A DNA stretch of 64,000 nt from Halopseudomonas salina (GCF_008641105.1 NZ_VTTI01000007.1:1-64000); one strand, 5' to 3'. Shown: positions 47,966 through 57,097, counted from the stretch's first letter. Program-made: numbers and translations. Notes: generated by a model not told the origin, from the sequence alone.

Positions 47966-49375
47966 TCAAGGCACATTTACCACAAGTGTCTTTCCGGCCG
48001 AGACAGCGCGTGCCTTGAGCAGCGCGGCCAAGGTGGATTTGGCGTCTTCATCTCCATGCACCAGGCGCACCTCTTCAGGCCAGTGGCGCATATTGGTGAT
48101 AAAACCAATCAGCCCTGCCTGATCGGCGTGGGCTGAGTAGCCACCCAGAGTGTAGATACCTGCTTTGATGTCATAGCGTTCTCCGTCCAGCTCTACATAA
48201 CCGCCCTGGGGACCGTATTGCTGAATGATGCTGCCGGGGGTGCCGCGGGCCTGGTAGCCGACGAATACGACGTTGTGCCGTGGATCGTTGAGCATGGCTT
48301 TGAGGTAATTGATGACGCGGCCGGCGTTGCACATGCCGCTGCTGGTGATGACGATGGCGGGTTGTCTGGTTTGGGCCAGGCGGTTGACCATGGATTGGTG
48401 TTGGGCGTGGGTTTCGACTGTGAGGAGTTGTTCGAAGCCCAGGGGTTGGCGGCCGCTGGTGACACGCTTCAGGGCTTCGGCGTTCCAGTAGGGCGTTAGT
48501 TGGCGGTAGAGTTTGGTGAAGCGGGTGGCCAGGGGGGCGTCGAGGATTATCGGGATGTTTTGCCAGGTTTTTTGGCGGGTGCTGGTGATGATGTCTTCGA
48601 GTTCGTAGAGGAGCTCCTGGGTGCGACCTATGCTGAAGGCGGGGATTATAACTGTGCCGCCGTCTTGTAGGGCTTGTTCTATTACTTTTTGGAAACGGGC
48701 GCGTCTTGTGCGGCGGTTTTCGTGGAGACGGTTACCGTAGGTACTTTCGAGTACCACAACATCTGCTTTGTAAGGTGACTTTGGGGCGGGAAGCATCGGG
48801 GCGTGGGGTGCGCCGAGGTCGCCGGAGAATACGATGCGGCGGGTGCGGTTTTGCTGTGGGTAGCTTATGTCGAATTCCACGTAGGCAGAGCCGAGAATAT
48901 GGCCGGCGCGTTGAAAGCGAATTCGGCAGACAAGATCTTCGCGCTCAATCAGGGTGACCCAGGTTTTATAGGGGTGGCCTTGGAGTCTGGGCTGTACCAT
49001 CTCAATAAAGCGGGTGGCCAGGCGCTTGTCACGCTTGATACCTACCAGAAAAGCATCCTCCAATACCGTCGGCATCAGCATGGCTGATGGCTCGGTGCAG
49101 TGAATATCGCCCTTGTACCCTGCACCAAGCAGCCATGGGATACGCCCTATGTGATCGATGTGCACATGGGTAGCAACAAGCGCCCTGACGCTGGTCAGAT
49201 CGAATTCGACTGCCAGGTTGTGCGCATCTGCGCCGTTACCGGAGCTCTCGCCGCCCTGAAAGAGCCCGCAATCAATCAGCAGGCTGTCCTGAGGGGTTAA
49301 CCATAACTGGTGACAGGAGCCAGTAACGCCCTGCACTGCTCCATGGTGCTGTATGTGGGGGTATTGGGTATTCAT
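47966..49375 (-). CDS. Metallo-beta-lactamase/beta-CASP family nuclease
   Basis: A 469-residue MBL-fold protein with the metal motif THVHIDHIG (about residues 69-77), a later SGDLG and GHILGSA, and a beta-CASP domain ending in the SAHADQAG motif. Related bacterial proteins are RNA-processing exonucleases (YsgF/RNase J-like), and some are annotated only as RNA-metabolising. The start at 49375 has AAGGA 6 bp upstream; the ATG two codons earlier is too close. It precedes rfaH by about 175 bp on the same strand. No link to the capsule is evident. Confidence 0.85.
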   Translation of the reverse strand: MNTQYPHIQHHGAVQGVTGSCHQLWLTPQDSLLIDCGLFQGGESSGNGADAHNLAVEFDLTSVRALVATHVHIDHIGRIPWLLGAGYKGDIHCTEPSAMLMPTVLEDAFLVGIKRDKRLATRFIEMVQPRLQGHPYKTWVTLIEREDLVCRIRFQRAGHILGSAYVEFDISYPQQNRTRRIVFSGDLGAPHAPMLPAPKSPYKADVVVLESTYGNRLHENRRTRRARFQKVIEQALQDGGTVIIPAFSIGRTQELLYELEDIITSTRQKTWQNIPIILDAPLATRFTKLYRQLTPYWNAEALKRVTSGRQPLGFEQLLTVETHAQHQSMVNRLAQTRQPAIVITSSGMCNAGRVINYLKAMLNDPRHNVVFVGYQARGTPGSIIQQYGPQGGYVELDGERYDIKAGIYTLGGYSAHADQAGLIGFITNMRHWPEEVRLVHGDEDAKSTLAALLKARAVSAGKTLVVNVP

Positions 49376-49447
49376 ATGCATTCCTTTGCAAATTCACTTG
49401 CTTTTTGAACGGCTATTGCCTTAACTGTGCCGCATACTAATCACATT

Positions 49448-49467
49448 GATCACAAATTGACGTGATC
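49448..49467. promoter_or_regulatory. Inverted repeat upstream of gfcA
   Basis: GATCAC and GTGATC are separated by 8 bp, about 50 bp upstream of the -35 box of gfcA and in the space divergent from the MBL gene. This is the size of a dimeric regulator site. The function is unknown. Confidence 0.35.
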
Positions 49468-49516
49468 GAGCGCACACTTTTTGCTTGCACTTTCAAGCAA
49501 GGTATTGCCAGCAGGG

Positions 49517-49544
49517 TTTCCATTAACGGAGATCTGCGTATAAT
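49517..49544 (+). promoter_or_regulatory. Sigma-70 promoter of the gfc operon
   Basis: A perfect -10 hexamer TATAAT (49539-49544) is preceded by TTTCCA (49517-49522) with a 16-bp spacer, 34 bp from the gfcA ATG. A GGGAG ribosome site follows. Confidence 0.6.
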
Positions 49545-49578
49545 CGAATTTGAATTGCAAATCCGGGAGAATTAAATT

Positions 49579-49896
49579 ATGAAAAAACAAATTTTTGCTC
49601 TGGTAACTAGTGGCCTGTTACTCGCTTCTGCGGGTGCCTTTGCTCAAACCCCAACAGGTGAAGCACCTGGCGCAAGCGCCAATGCTGGCCAAGGCGCTGG
49701 TAGCGGTGCTGGTGCAGCGCCAGGCGCAGCGCCCGGTGTTGGTACAGGCGGCGCAGCAGCAGGCGCAGGTGCAGCTGGCGGCCTTGGAGTTGGTACCCTA
49801 GCAGTTGGTGTAGCTGTTGCAGGGGCTGCAGCTGCTGCAGCTGCTGATGATGGCGGCGGCTCTACTGGTACCACCGGTACTACCGGCACTAACTGA
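49579..49896 (+). CDS. gfcA: GfcA/YjbE-like small exported Gly/Ala-rich protein
   Basis: A 105-residue protein with a clear signal peptide (MKKQIFALVTSGLLLASAGAFA), a low-complexity Gly/Ala-rich middle and a Gly-Thr tail (GSTGTTGTTGTN). Primary sequence is too simple for firm homology, but size, composition and place ahead of wza/gfcB/gfcC/gfcD match GfcA/YjbE, the first gene of E. coli group 4 capsule (gfc) and yjb operons. A terminator directly after it suggests that it is made in larger amounts than the rest. The role in E. coli is not established. Confidence 0.75.
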   Translation: MKKQIFALVTSGLLLASAGAFAQTPTGEAPGASANAGQGAGSGAGAAPGAAPGVGTGGAAAGAGAAGGLGVGTLAVGVAVAGAAAAAAADDGGGSTGTTGTTGTN

Positions 49897-49918
49897 TAGA
49901 GTTTGTTGTCAGTGATGG

Positions 49919-49953
49919 AAGCCACCTGAAACATTGTTTTAGGTGGCTTTTTT
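49919..49953 (+). terminator. Rho-independent terminator/attenuator after gfcA
   Basis: A 9-bp perfect stem (AAGCCACCT / AGGTGGCTT) with a 13-nt loop, followed by a run of T. It lies between gfcA and wza, so part of the transcripts would stop after gfcA. Confidence 0.85.
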
Positions 49954-49991
49954 ATGTTCGATTCCGAAAATTCAAATAAAGACTCCATACG

Positions 49992-51107
49992 ATGACCAGA
50001 TTCCCGCTAGTCGCTTTGGGCGCTTCTGTACTACTTTTGCAGGCGTGCATGTTTTCCCCCGGTATGCACATGGACACGGACCGTTTGATCAGCGATGACT
50101 CAGCTGAAGACAGCATGGTAGAGATGGTGCAGATAACACCAAAGCTGATTGCCCAGGATCAGGCCAGCAATGCGGAAAAAACGATGATTCCACCTGAGCT
50201 GCTTTCCTATGAGCCAGAGAATTATCGCATTGGACCGAATGACGCTCTATTTATCACAGTCTGGGATCACCCTGAACTGACCACTCCTGGCGGCCCACAG
50301 CAAACAGAAGCGGCGAACGCCCGCGTCGTTCGTGACGATGGCACACTGTTTTATCCTTTTGTGGGTAACGTAGAGGTAGCAGGCCTTACGCTTGAGGAAC
50401 TGCGAGAAATCATCACCAAGCGCTTGGCCCGCTACATCGAACAACCCCAGGTCGACGTCAATGTGCTGGGATATAACAGCCAGAAAATCGATATCAGCGG
50501 CGCATTTGTGAATCCGGGTTTTTTGCCAGTCGACTCAACTCAGCTCACATTATTGCAAGCTGTGGGACTCGCACAGATCGACCAGCAGCGTGCCGACCTA
50601 TCCAATCTAGTATTGGTGCGTGACGGAGTCACTTACACTCTGGACTACGACCGCCTGAGCAGCAACGATAGCCGCATCGGTCAGATTTATCTGCGCGCCG
50701 GTGACAAGCTGCACATGGGCTTGAACGATAACCGTAAGATCTTTGTCATGGGTGAAGTAAGTGCACCTGAAGCCATCCCATACCGCACCAGCCGTATGAC
50801 GCTGACCGAAGTGCTGGGTTCAGTTGGTGGCCCCCTGCCCACATCGGCTAGCGGCAAGGATGTGTATGTGATCCGTGGTGTCGAGAACCTCGCAACCGAT
50901 AAAGCCACTGTTTTCCAGCTTAATGCTAAATCGCCCTCTGCCTTCATTCTGGCTAATCAGTTTGAAATGCAGCCACAGGATGTGGTGTTTGTTGGCGCTG
51001 CCGAGATCACACGCTGGAACCGTTTCATCAGCCAGTTGTTCCCCTCAGCTAACATCTTGCGCACCTCTGTGCTGATCAACGAAGACATCGGCAGCAACGA
51101 TAACTGA
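49992..51107 (+). CDS. wza: Outer-membrane polysaccharide export lipoprotein
   Basis: Forms the outer-membrane channel through which the capsule polymer leaves, acting with Wzc. The 371 residues have a lipoprotein signal with lipobox LLQAC (Cys19), a Poly_export domain (YRIGPNDALFITVWDHPEL) and SLBB-type repeats (DISGAFVNPGFLPV; FVMGEVSAPEAIPY). In E. coli the gfc operon carries the same gene as gfcE, there after gfcD; here it is second. The partner kinase and phosphatase genes are 30 kb away (20185-22881). Confidence 0.93.
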   Translation: MTRFPLVALGASVLLLQACMFSPGMHMDTDRLISDDSAEDSMVEMVQITPKLIAQDQASNAEKTMIPPELLSYEPENYRIGPNDALFITVWDHPELTTPGGPQQTEAANARVVRDDGTLFYPFVGNVEVAGLTLEELREIITKRLARYIEQPQVDVNVLGYNSQKIDISGAFVNPGFLPVDSTQLTLLQAVGLAQIDQQRADLSNLVLVRDGVTYTLDYDRLSSNDSRIGQIYLRAGDKLHMGLNDNRKIFVMGEVSAPEAIPYRTSRMTLTEVLGSVGGPLPTSASGKDVYVIRGVENLATDKATVFQLNAKSPSAFILANQFEMQPQDVVFVGAAEITRWNRFISQLFPSANILRTSVLINEDIGSNDN

Positions 51108-51126
51108 GCAAGGGACTGGCCACGTA

Positions 51127-51783
51127 GTGAATAACCTCTTTCGTTTGGGCGCTAGCTGCCTGACGGCACTGTTGCTGTCAGGCTGTAACTCGCTGATGAC
51201 CGATTCCTATGAGTCGATCAAGCTGGCAGTCAGTGGCCCTGAACCGCTGGTTACTGCCGAGTACGTCAATACTCTGGATCGACCTGGCTTGGTGGTTCAA
51301 CTGGTGCAATCTGAAGCGCTACTCATCAGAGCCGCTGAAAGCCAGGGCACTGCCGAGTGGCACGGACTTGAGCAGATGCTGGTGACCCAGAACGGCCGAG
51401 TGATTCAGGCTGCGGGCCTGCCCGATGGGAGTGACGTACTGGCGCCAATGATGGCCGCTGATCCATTTCGCGGCGATCTTCGTACTATTGGGCAAGTCGA
51501 AGTTGTGCGGACCGTGGATTACCCGGATCGGTTTTTGACCGGCATTCCGCAAATCGCGTCCTATGAGTTGGGCCCAGAGGAAGCCATTCAGGTAATGGGC
51601 AGGGAAATTCAACTGCAACGCCTGGATGAAAACATAAGCATGCCTGCACTGGATTTCACCGCTACCAATTACTACTGGTTTGACCCTGCCACGGGCAAGG
51701 TAATAGCCAGCGTGCAACATGTTGCGCCAGGCCTGCCCCCCATGCGACTGACTGAAGTGCGTCCGGCGGGGTTTCAGGAATGA
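51127..51783 (+). CDS. gfcB: YjbF/GfcB family lipoprotein
   Basis: A 218-residue outer-membrane or periplasmic lipoprotein with lipobox LLSGC near residue 20. The family motif of a Y(V)NTLDRPG start to the beta-rich domain and FNYYWFDP-like end (TNYYWFDPATGKV) fits YjbF/GfcB. In E. coli the protein is required for group 4 capsule assembly. It starts at GTG with a weak AGGGA; it overlaps gfcC by 4 bp. Confidence 0.85.
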   Translation: MNNLFRLGASCLTALLLSGCNSLMTDSYESIKLAVSGPEPLVTAEYVNTLDRPGLVVQLVQSEALLIRAAESQGTAEWHGLEQMLVTQNGRVIQAAGLPDGSDVLAPMMAADPFRGDLRTIGQVEVVRTVDYPDRFLTGIPQIASYELGPEEAIQVMGREIQLQRLDENISMPALDFTATNYYWFDPATGKVIASVQHVAPGLPPMRLTEVRPAGFQE

Positions 51784-52607
51784 ATCGTTCTTTTTTGAGT
51801 TTGGGGTGTTTTCTTCTTTTCAGTATTTTTTCAGTTCATGCTCTGGCTCAAACAGCAGGCAATAGTGAAGCTAGGGCCGCACTGCCTGACGAAAACAGGA
51901 TAGTGGTGCAGATTGACGGTCAGGTGCTCAACCCCGGCACATTTGCGTTTCCGATGGGTGCTCGGCTGAGCCAGGCTGCTGCTACCGGCCAGGTGAGTGC
52001 CAATGCCTGGTTTCTGGGCGCCGCCCTTTTACGCAAAGACGCAGTAGAAGACCAGGTGCGACTCAAGGCTGGCGTTCTATTTGAATTGCAGGTCAACGCA
52101 GTACATGCCAAGGCAGAGGGTAACGCTCCCTTGCTGGAGCTGGCCGAGCGCCTGCATGCCCTGGTAGAGCCCATGCCTGTTACTGGCCGCGTAGTGGCTG
52201 AAATGAATCCCCTCGCTCAACTACTGCCGCAGAATAACCAATTACTGCGTGACGGTGATCAGTTGCGCTATCCGCGGCGCCCCGATCAAATTCGCGTGAT
52301 AGGCGCGGTAAAACGCGAATGCGTCTTGCCTTATGTACCCGGCGAACAACCCGTTGCTTACCTGGAGAGCTGCCCGCGACATGATATGGCTGATCCCAGT
52401 CTTGTGTATTTAGTGCAGCCGGATGGAAGTGTCAGCAAGGCCTCCGTCGCCTACTGGAACGCCCAACCTGCCAATTTGGCTGTCGGGGGAATCGTTTTTG
52501 TACCGTTGCAACGGAATATCCTCTCGCCGGAAGCGACGGGCCTGAATGAAGATTTCACCGCACTGCTCGCAACACAGTATCAATTGGGAGGCCGCTTTGA
52601 TGAGTAA
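51780..52607 (+). CDS. gfcC: YjbG/GfcC family periplasmic capsule protein
   Basis: A 275-residue exported protein (signal peptide to about HALAQ). The GfcC fold has two beta-grasp domains like those of Wza; segments VQIDGQVLNPGTFAFP and IRVIGAVKRECVLPY-like fit SLBB-type beta-grasp units. It starts on ATGA with gfcB and overlaps gfcD by 8 bp. Confidence 0.85.
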   Translation: MNRSFLSLGCFLLFSIFSVHALAQTAGNSEARAALPDENRIVVQIDGQVLNPGTFAFPMGARLSQAAATGQVSANAWFLGAALLRKDAVEDQVRLKAGVLFELQVNAVHAKAEGNAPLLELAERLHALVEPMPVTGRVVAEMNPLAQLLPQNNQLLRDGDQLRYPRRPDQIRVIGAVKRECVLPYVPGEQPVAYLESCPRHDMADPSLVYLVQPDGSVSKASVAYWNAQPANLAVGGIVFVPLQRNILSPEATGLNEDFTALLATQYQLGGRFDE

Positions 52608-54711
52608 AGCTGCTGCTTCCTCCCTTGTAGCATCACTGAGTATGGCCTGCCTTATCTTGCCAGCTCAGGCGCTCGCGGATCGTTACAGCACCACACAGCA
52701 TGACTTTGGCGGTGTAGGCTTGTTGCAGACGCCGACAGCCCGTATGGCGCCCGTGGGTGAGTTTAGTTTTAATGCCAACAGAACATCACCCTACAGCCGT
52801 TACAGCGTTTCAGTACAACCGTTTTCATGGCTTGAAGGCACTATACGTTATATGGCAATCAGCAATAGGGAATACGCCGTATCTACTACTGGACAGAGCT
52901 ATAAAGATAAGGCCGTAGATGTAAAGGTCCGACTACTGCAGGAAAACTATTGGTTACCTGACGTGGCCTTTGGTATGCGTGACGTCGGCGGTACCGGTTT
53001 GTTCGCCAGTGAGTACTTTGTCGCTAACAAGCGATTCTACGACCTCGACTTCAGTCTCGGTTTTGCTTGGGGCTACATCGGCAACCGCGGTGACGTGACC
53101 AACCCGCTGGCGATTTTGGGTGGTAACTTCAACGAGCGCCCCGGTCGAACCTCGGATCAAGTGGGTGATTTTAACCAGGATGCCTATTTCAAAGGCCGCC
53201 CAGGTATATTCGGTGGCGTTGAATACCAGACTCCCTGGGAACCCTTGCGACTGAAGCTCGAGCTCGACGGTAACGACTATCAATCTGAACCTCAAGAAAA
53301 CAATCAGGCCCAAGACTCACCTATTAACATAGGTGCAGTCTACAAATACAGCGACGGCATCTCCTTTACTGCAGGCTGGGAGCGCGGTAATACCGCGATG
53401 ATCGGTATTACCCTGCGTACCAACCTGTCTGATGCCTTGACGCCTAAAACACTGGATCCAGAGGTAGAACCGCGGCAAGCACTCCCCGCTGGTGTGAGCG
53501 CCAAAACCATAGACTGGGCTAATGTCAGCGATCGTTTGCGCGAGAATGCCGGCTTTGAAGTAGAAACCATTGAAGAAAAGAATGGCGAGCTGATCGTTAC
53601 CGGTGAGCAAAAGGTTTTCCGTAACGAAGCCCAGGGCCTGGGCCGGGCCAGCCGGATTCTGGATAACAGCGCAGGCGAAGGCACCTATGACTGGTACACC
53701 CTGGTCAACAAGCCCCGCGGCATGGCGGTGACCGAGACCAGCATCGACGCGGGCAAGTTGCGCGATCTGCGTGATAACCGGATTGATGACGCTGAAATGC
53801 GCCGTTCCGTGGTAAATGCCACGCCAAGCGTTCTGAACACCGAGCTTCTGCACACCGAGCCTCTGGACAAGTTTACCTACGGCGTTTCCCTAGGCTATAA
53901 CCAGAACGTGGGTGGACCTGACGGCTTTATTCTGTATCAGTTCCTGGCGCGTCTCACCAGTGAGTACCGCTTCAGTCGCAACCAGTGGATTCACACCAGC
54001 GTGGCTGCCAACTTGCTGGATAACTTCGACAAGTTCCGCTACGACGCCCCAAGCCAGTTGCCGCGGGTGCGTACCAATATCCGTGAATACCTGACCAGCT
54101 CGGATGTGGTGATCGAAAGTCTGCAATACACCCACACCAAGCGTCTTGACCGTGATCTGTATGCGTCTGCCTATGCGGGCATGCTGGAAAGTATGTTCGG
54201 CGGTGTGGGTGGTGAGCTGCTGTTCCGGCCGCATAACGATAACTGGGCTGTGGGTGTGGATGTGAACTGGGTGCGCCAGCGTGGCTTCAAGCAGGATCTG
54301 AGCTTCCGCGATTATTCCACCTTGACCGGCCACGTGACCGGCTATGTGCAGACCAGTTTCTACGATGTGCTGGCCAAGGGCAGCGTGGGCCGCTATCTGG
54401 CTGGTGATTACGGTGCAACGCTGGACCTATCGCGGCGCTACAAGAACGGTATTTCCGTGGGTGCCTGGGTAACGCGTACCAACGTGTCGGCTGAAGAGTT
54501 TGGTGAGGGTAGCTTCGACAAGGGCGTGTACTTCTCCTTCCCGTTCGATGCGTTCTTTGCCCGCTCGTCCAAGTCCAGCGGTACCATCGCCTGGAACCCC
54601 CTGACCCGTGACGGTGGCGCCCGCCTGGCGCGACGCTACCAGCTGTATGACATGACCCGTTCCGCTGACATGAGCCGTTTCAACGACGGCTACGACAGCC
54701 TGAGGGATTGA
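52600..54711 (+). CDS. gfcD: YjbH/GfcD family outer-membrane beta-barrel protein
   Basis: A 703-residue protein from MSKAAASS with a signal peptide ending near QALA. It begins with the YjbH motif GGVGLLQTPTARMAPVGEF and is rich in alternating beta-strand sequence, as expected for an outer-membrane barrel. E. coli GfcD/YjbH is thought to take part in exopolysaccharide secretion beside Wza. GGGAGG stands 8 bp upstream of the chosen ATG; the longer frame is rejected. Confidence 0.9.
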   Translation: MSKAAASSLVASLSMACLILPAQALADRYSTTQHDFGGVGLLQTPTARMAPVGEFSFNANRTSPYSRYSVSVQPFSWLEGTIRYMAISNREYAVSTTGQSYKDKAVDVKVRLLQENYWLPDVAFGMRDVGGTGLFASEYFVANKRFYDLDFSLGFAWGYIGNRGDVTNPLAILGGNFNERPGRTSDQVGDFNQDAYFKGRPGIFGGVEYQTPWEPLRLKLELDGNDYQSEPQENNQAQDSPINIGAVYKYSDGISFTAGWERGNTAMIGITLRTNLSDALTPKTLDPEVEPRQALPAGVSAKTIDWANVSDRLRENAGFEVETIEEKNGELIVTGEQKVFRNEAQGLGRASRILDNSAGEGTYDWYTLVNKPRGMAVTETSIDAGKLRDLRDNRIDDAEMRRSVVNATPSVLNTELLHTEPLDKFTYGVSLGYNQNVGGPDGFILYQFLARLTSEYRFSRNQWIHTSVAANLLDNFDKFRYDAPSQLPRVRTNIREYLTSSDVVIESLQYTHTKRLDRDLYASAYAGMLESMFGGVGGELLFRPHNDNWAVGVDVNWVRQRGFKQDLSFRDYSTLTGHVTGYVQTSFYDVLAKGSVGRYLAGDYGATLDLSRRYKNGISVGAWVTRTNVSAEEFGEGSFDKGVYFSFPFDAFFARSSKSSGTIAWNPLTRDGGARLARRYQLYDMTRSADMSRFNDGYDSLRD

Positions 54712-54721
54712 CCGTGCTGAT

Positions 54722-55108
54722 ATGTGGGTAAGACTTATGCGCCAATGGGCGCGGTATCGCACGGTGTTCAAGGTTATATTTTTTACGGTACTCGGCCTGG
54801 GCATCTACCTGGGCATGAGCCCCACCCCGCCCCCGGCAACCGCTGGTTGGCACTCGTATTTCTATCACGCCGGTGGCCTATTCGCCTGCACGGTCCTCAA
54901 CTTCCTCGCCTTCCCCAGGTGGTATTGGTGGGTGCGTGGACTGTTGATGTTTATGGTGGGTGTGGCTGTGGAATATGTGCAGAGTTTTCATCCGACGCGG
55001 TCGGCTGATATTACTGACATTTATGCCAATACGGCTGGGGTGGTTGTGGGGTTGGTGATGGTTTGGTTGTTTCAGTTGTGGCGTGGATCGCGCCGTCCCG
55101 CTCAGTAA
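54722..55108 (+). CDS. VanZ-like small membrane protein
   Basis: A 128-residue protein with three or four hydrophobic segments and the VanZ-family stretch VEYVQSFHPTRSADITDIYANTAG (Glu, Asp and Asn in this block are the conserved polar residues). It follows gfcD by 10 bp and probably ends this operon. Start at 54722 or at the internal ATG 54737. VanZ-like genes are frequent at the end of polysaccharide operons; the function is unclear. Confidence 0.75.
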   Translation: MWVRLMRQWARYRTVFKVIFFTVLGLGIYLGMSPTPPPATAGWHSYFYHAGGLFACTVLNFLAFPRWYWWVRGLLMFMVGVAVEYVQSFHPTRSADITDIYANTAGVVVGLVMVWLFQLWRGSRRPAQ

Positions 55109-55277
55109 GGCACAAACCCGCTTTTTTGAAACCCACAATGGATCCCCGCGTTCGCGAGGATGACAACCACTACCCGTCATTCCCGCGTCCTACCACGTTA
55201 TTCCCACCCCCTCCCCGTCATTCCCGCGAAGGCGGGAATCCATTTTGACTTTAAAAAGCGGGTTTGAGCATTTGCAC
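55109..55277. repeat. Converging repeats between vanZ-like gene and helicase gene
   Basis: A GGATCC-type repeat (55137-55164) and a GGATTCC-type repeat (55218-55248) face each other, with degenerate arms CGTCATTCCCGC at 55174 and 55195 between them. Extended flanks CAAACCCGCTTTTTTGAAAC (55112) and AAAAAGCGGGTTTGAGCATT (55254) form an outer inverted pair. Confidence 0.85.
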
Positions 55278-56600
55278 TCAGCTACGCTTCTTCGGCGGTG
55301 CCAATCCATCTGACGTTGTCACCACCTGCCCCTGGGGCGTGGCGGGTTTGCGTTTGGCGGCGGGTTTGCCGGTTTTGGGGCGTTTTTTGCCGTCTTTTTT
55401 CTTGTCGTCTTTCTTTTTCTTGCTACCCACCGGCTTACCCGAGGCTTTGGTTTTCTTCGGGCCTTTGTAGTTGCCGACCAGCTCCTTGATGGTGCGGCGC
55501 TCGAACTGCCTGCGCAGGTAGCGCTCGATGCTGCACATCAGGTTCCATTCGTGGGGTGCTACCAGGGAGATGGCGATACCTTCGGCCCCTGCCCTGCCGG
55601 TGCGGCCGATGCGGTGCAGGTAATCGTCGCCACTGCGCGGCATGTCAAAGTTGATGACCAGGTCCAGCTCGTCGATGTCCAGTCCGCGGGCCGCGACGTC
55701 GGTGGCGACCAGGACGCCTACATGACCCTGCTTGAGGCGCTCTATGGCCAGCTTGCGGTCTTTCTGGTCTTTCTCGCCGTGCAGCACGTATACACGCAGG
55801 TCCATGGCTCTTAGAACGCCGTTGAGGCGGTCAGCCATGATGCGGGTGTTGGTGAAGACGATGGCTTTGCCGGGGCTTTCATTAACCAACAGCCACTTGA
55901 GCAGCGCTTCCTTGTGGGCCTGGTCGTCAGCGGCGATAACCTGCTGGGTGATGGCTGGGGTGTCGTCGCGTACGGTATTGAGCTGTAACAGACGTGGTGT
56001 GCGCTGCACCTCTTCAACTACACGCCGCAGTGCTGCACTGCCCTTGGTGGCGGAGAACAGCAGCGTCTGTCGCTCCGGCGGGCAGGCGTTGGCGAGTTTC
56101 ATCACGTCTTCGGTAAAGCCCATGTCGAGCATGCGGTCTGCTTCGTCGAGGACCAGTACCTGGATATCGGACAGGATCAAGCTCCCGGCGGCCAGGTGCT
56201 CGAGGGCGCGGCCGGGGGTGGCGATGATGATGTCGGGGTTCTTGCGCATCTTGGCGGATTGGACCTTGAAGTCTTCGCCACCGGTGATGAGTTCAGCCTT
56301 GATAAAGGTGAACTTGGCGAATTTCTGCACTTCGCTGATGATCTGCCGCGCGAGTTCACGCGTGGGCAGCAAGATCAACGCCCGCGGCGCCATGGCCTGG
56401 CTGTCGTCGGTCATCAGGCGCTGCAGAAGAGGCACTACAAATGCCGCTGTCTTGCCACTGCCGGTCTGGGCAATCACATGCAGGTCATCACCCGCAATCG
56501 CAGGCGGAATGGCTGCCTGTTGAACCTCGGTGGGTTTGTCGAAAGACAGTTCTTCGATGCCTTTGAGCAGACGTTCGTGCAGGGCAAATTCGCTAAACAA
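55278..56600 (-). CDS. DEAD-box ATP-dependent RNA helicase
   Basis: A 440-residue RNA helicase that remodels RNA, probably in ribosome assembly or decay. Motifs in order: Q-motif, AQTGSGKT (I), PTRELA (Ia), ATPGR, DEAD (II), SATK (III), ATDVAARGLD (V) and HRIGRTGRAG (VI). Beyond residue 380 comes a basic, low-complexity RNA-binding tail (KKKKDDKKKDGKKRPK). The overall pattern is closest to SrmB-type helicases. Motif III is SATK instead of SAT. Confidence 0.92.
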   Translation of the reverse strand: MFSEFALHERLLKGIEELSFDKPTEVQQAAIPPAIAGDDLHVIAQTGSGKTAAFVVPLLQRLMTDDSQAMAPRALILLPTRELARQIISEVQKFAKFTFIKAELITGGEDFKVQSAKMRKNPDIIIATPGRALEHLAAGSLILSDIQVLVLDEADRMLDMGFTEDVMKLANACPPERQTLLFSATKGSAALRRVVEEVQRTPRLLQLNTVRDDTPAITQQVIAADDQAHKEALLKWLLVNESPGKAIVFTNTRIMADRLNGVLRAMDLRVYVLHGEKDQKDRKLAIERLKQGHVGVLVATDVAARGLDIDELDLVINFDMPRSGDDYLHRIGRTGRAGAEGIAISLVAPHEWNLMCSIERYLRRQFERRTIKELVGNYKGPKKTKASGKPVGSKKKKDDKKKDGKKRPKTGKPAAKRKPATPQGQVVTTSDGLAPPKKRS

Positions 56601-57033
56601 GGATGCTTCCCTCTGGTACGGCAGTAATCGGATTTGATGGTGGGTAGTGTAACACTAGACAGACATCGTCATCCTCGAACCTCTTAGACAACGTCATCCT
56701 CGCGAAGGCGGGGATCCATTTTGGGTTTAAAAAGCGGGTTTCAGCATTTTGTGTGCGGGTTTGCGAGCCAGAACCCAAGGTCAAAATGGGTTCCCGCGTG
56801 CGCGGGAATGACGCCCCCCCTTTCGTCATCCTCGCGTACGCGTGGATCCATTTTGGGTTTCAAGCAAGCGGGTTTCAGCATTATGTGTGCGGGTTCGCGG
56901 GCCAGAACCCAAGGTCAAAATGGGTTCCCGCCTTCGCGGGAATGACGCCCCCCCTTCGTCATCCTCGCGAAGGCGGGGATCCATTTTGGGTTTAAAAAGC
57001 GGGTTTCAGCATTATTTGGGCGAAAAGCTTGCA
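56601..57033. repeat. Tandem array of a 132-133 bp repeat unit
   Basis: The motif CGTCATCCTCGCG starts at 56692, 56824 and 56957, giving about 2.5 units. Each unit has a GGATCC-type repeat, the flank TTTGGGTTTMAAAAAGCGGG-like and TTTCAGCATT, CCAGAACCCAAGGTCAAAAT, then a GGATTCC-type repeat. A degenerate single arm precedes the array at 56668. No gene was found in this stretch; it ends at the DUF1329 terminator. Confidence 0.9.
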
Positions 57034-57061
57034 TAAAAAAAGGGACATCCGAAGATGTCCC
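57034..57061 (-). terminator. Rho-independent terminator of the first DUF1329 gene
   Basis: GGGACATC / GATGTCCC (57042-57061) with a TTCG loop on the minus strand, followed by seven T. It lies 36 bp after the stop codon. Confidence 0.9.
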
Positions 57062-57097
57062 TTAAATCCCAAACAACTACTTGAGCAGCTTTACACC

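Noticed and set aside
48491..48504. GGCGGTAGAGTT resembling an ops core
   Set aside because: It is antisense within the metallo-beta-lactamase gene, the base pattern after GGCGGTAG departs from the core, and no rightward operon begins there.
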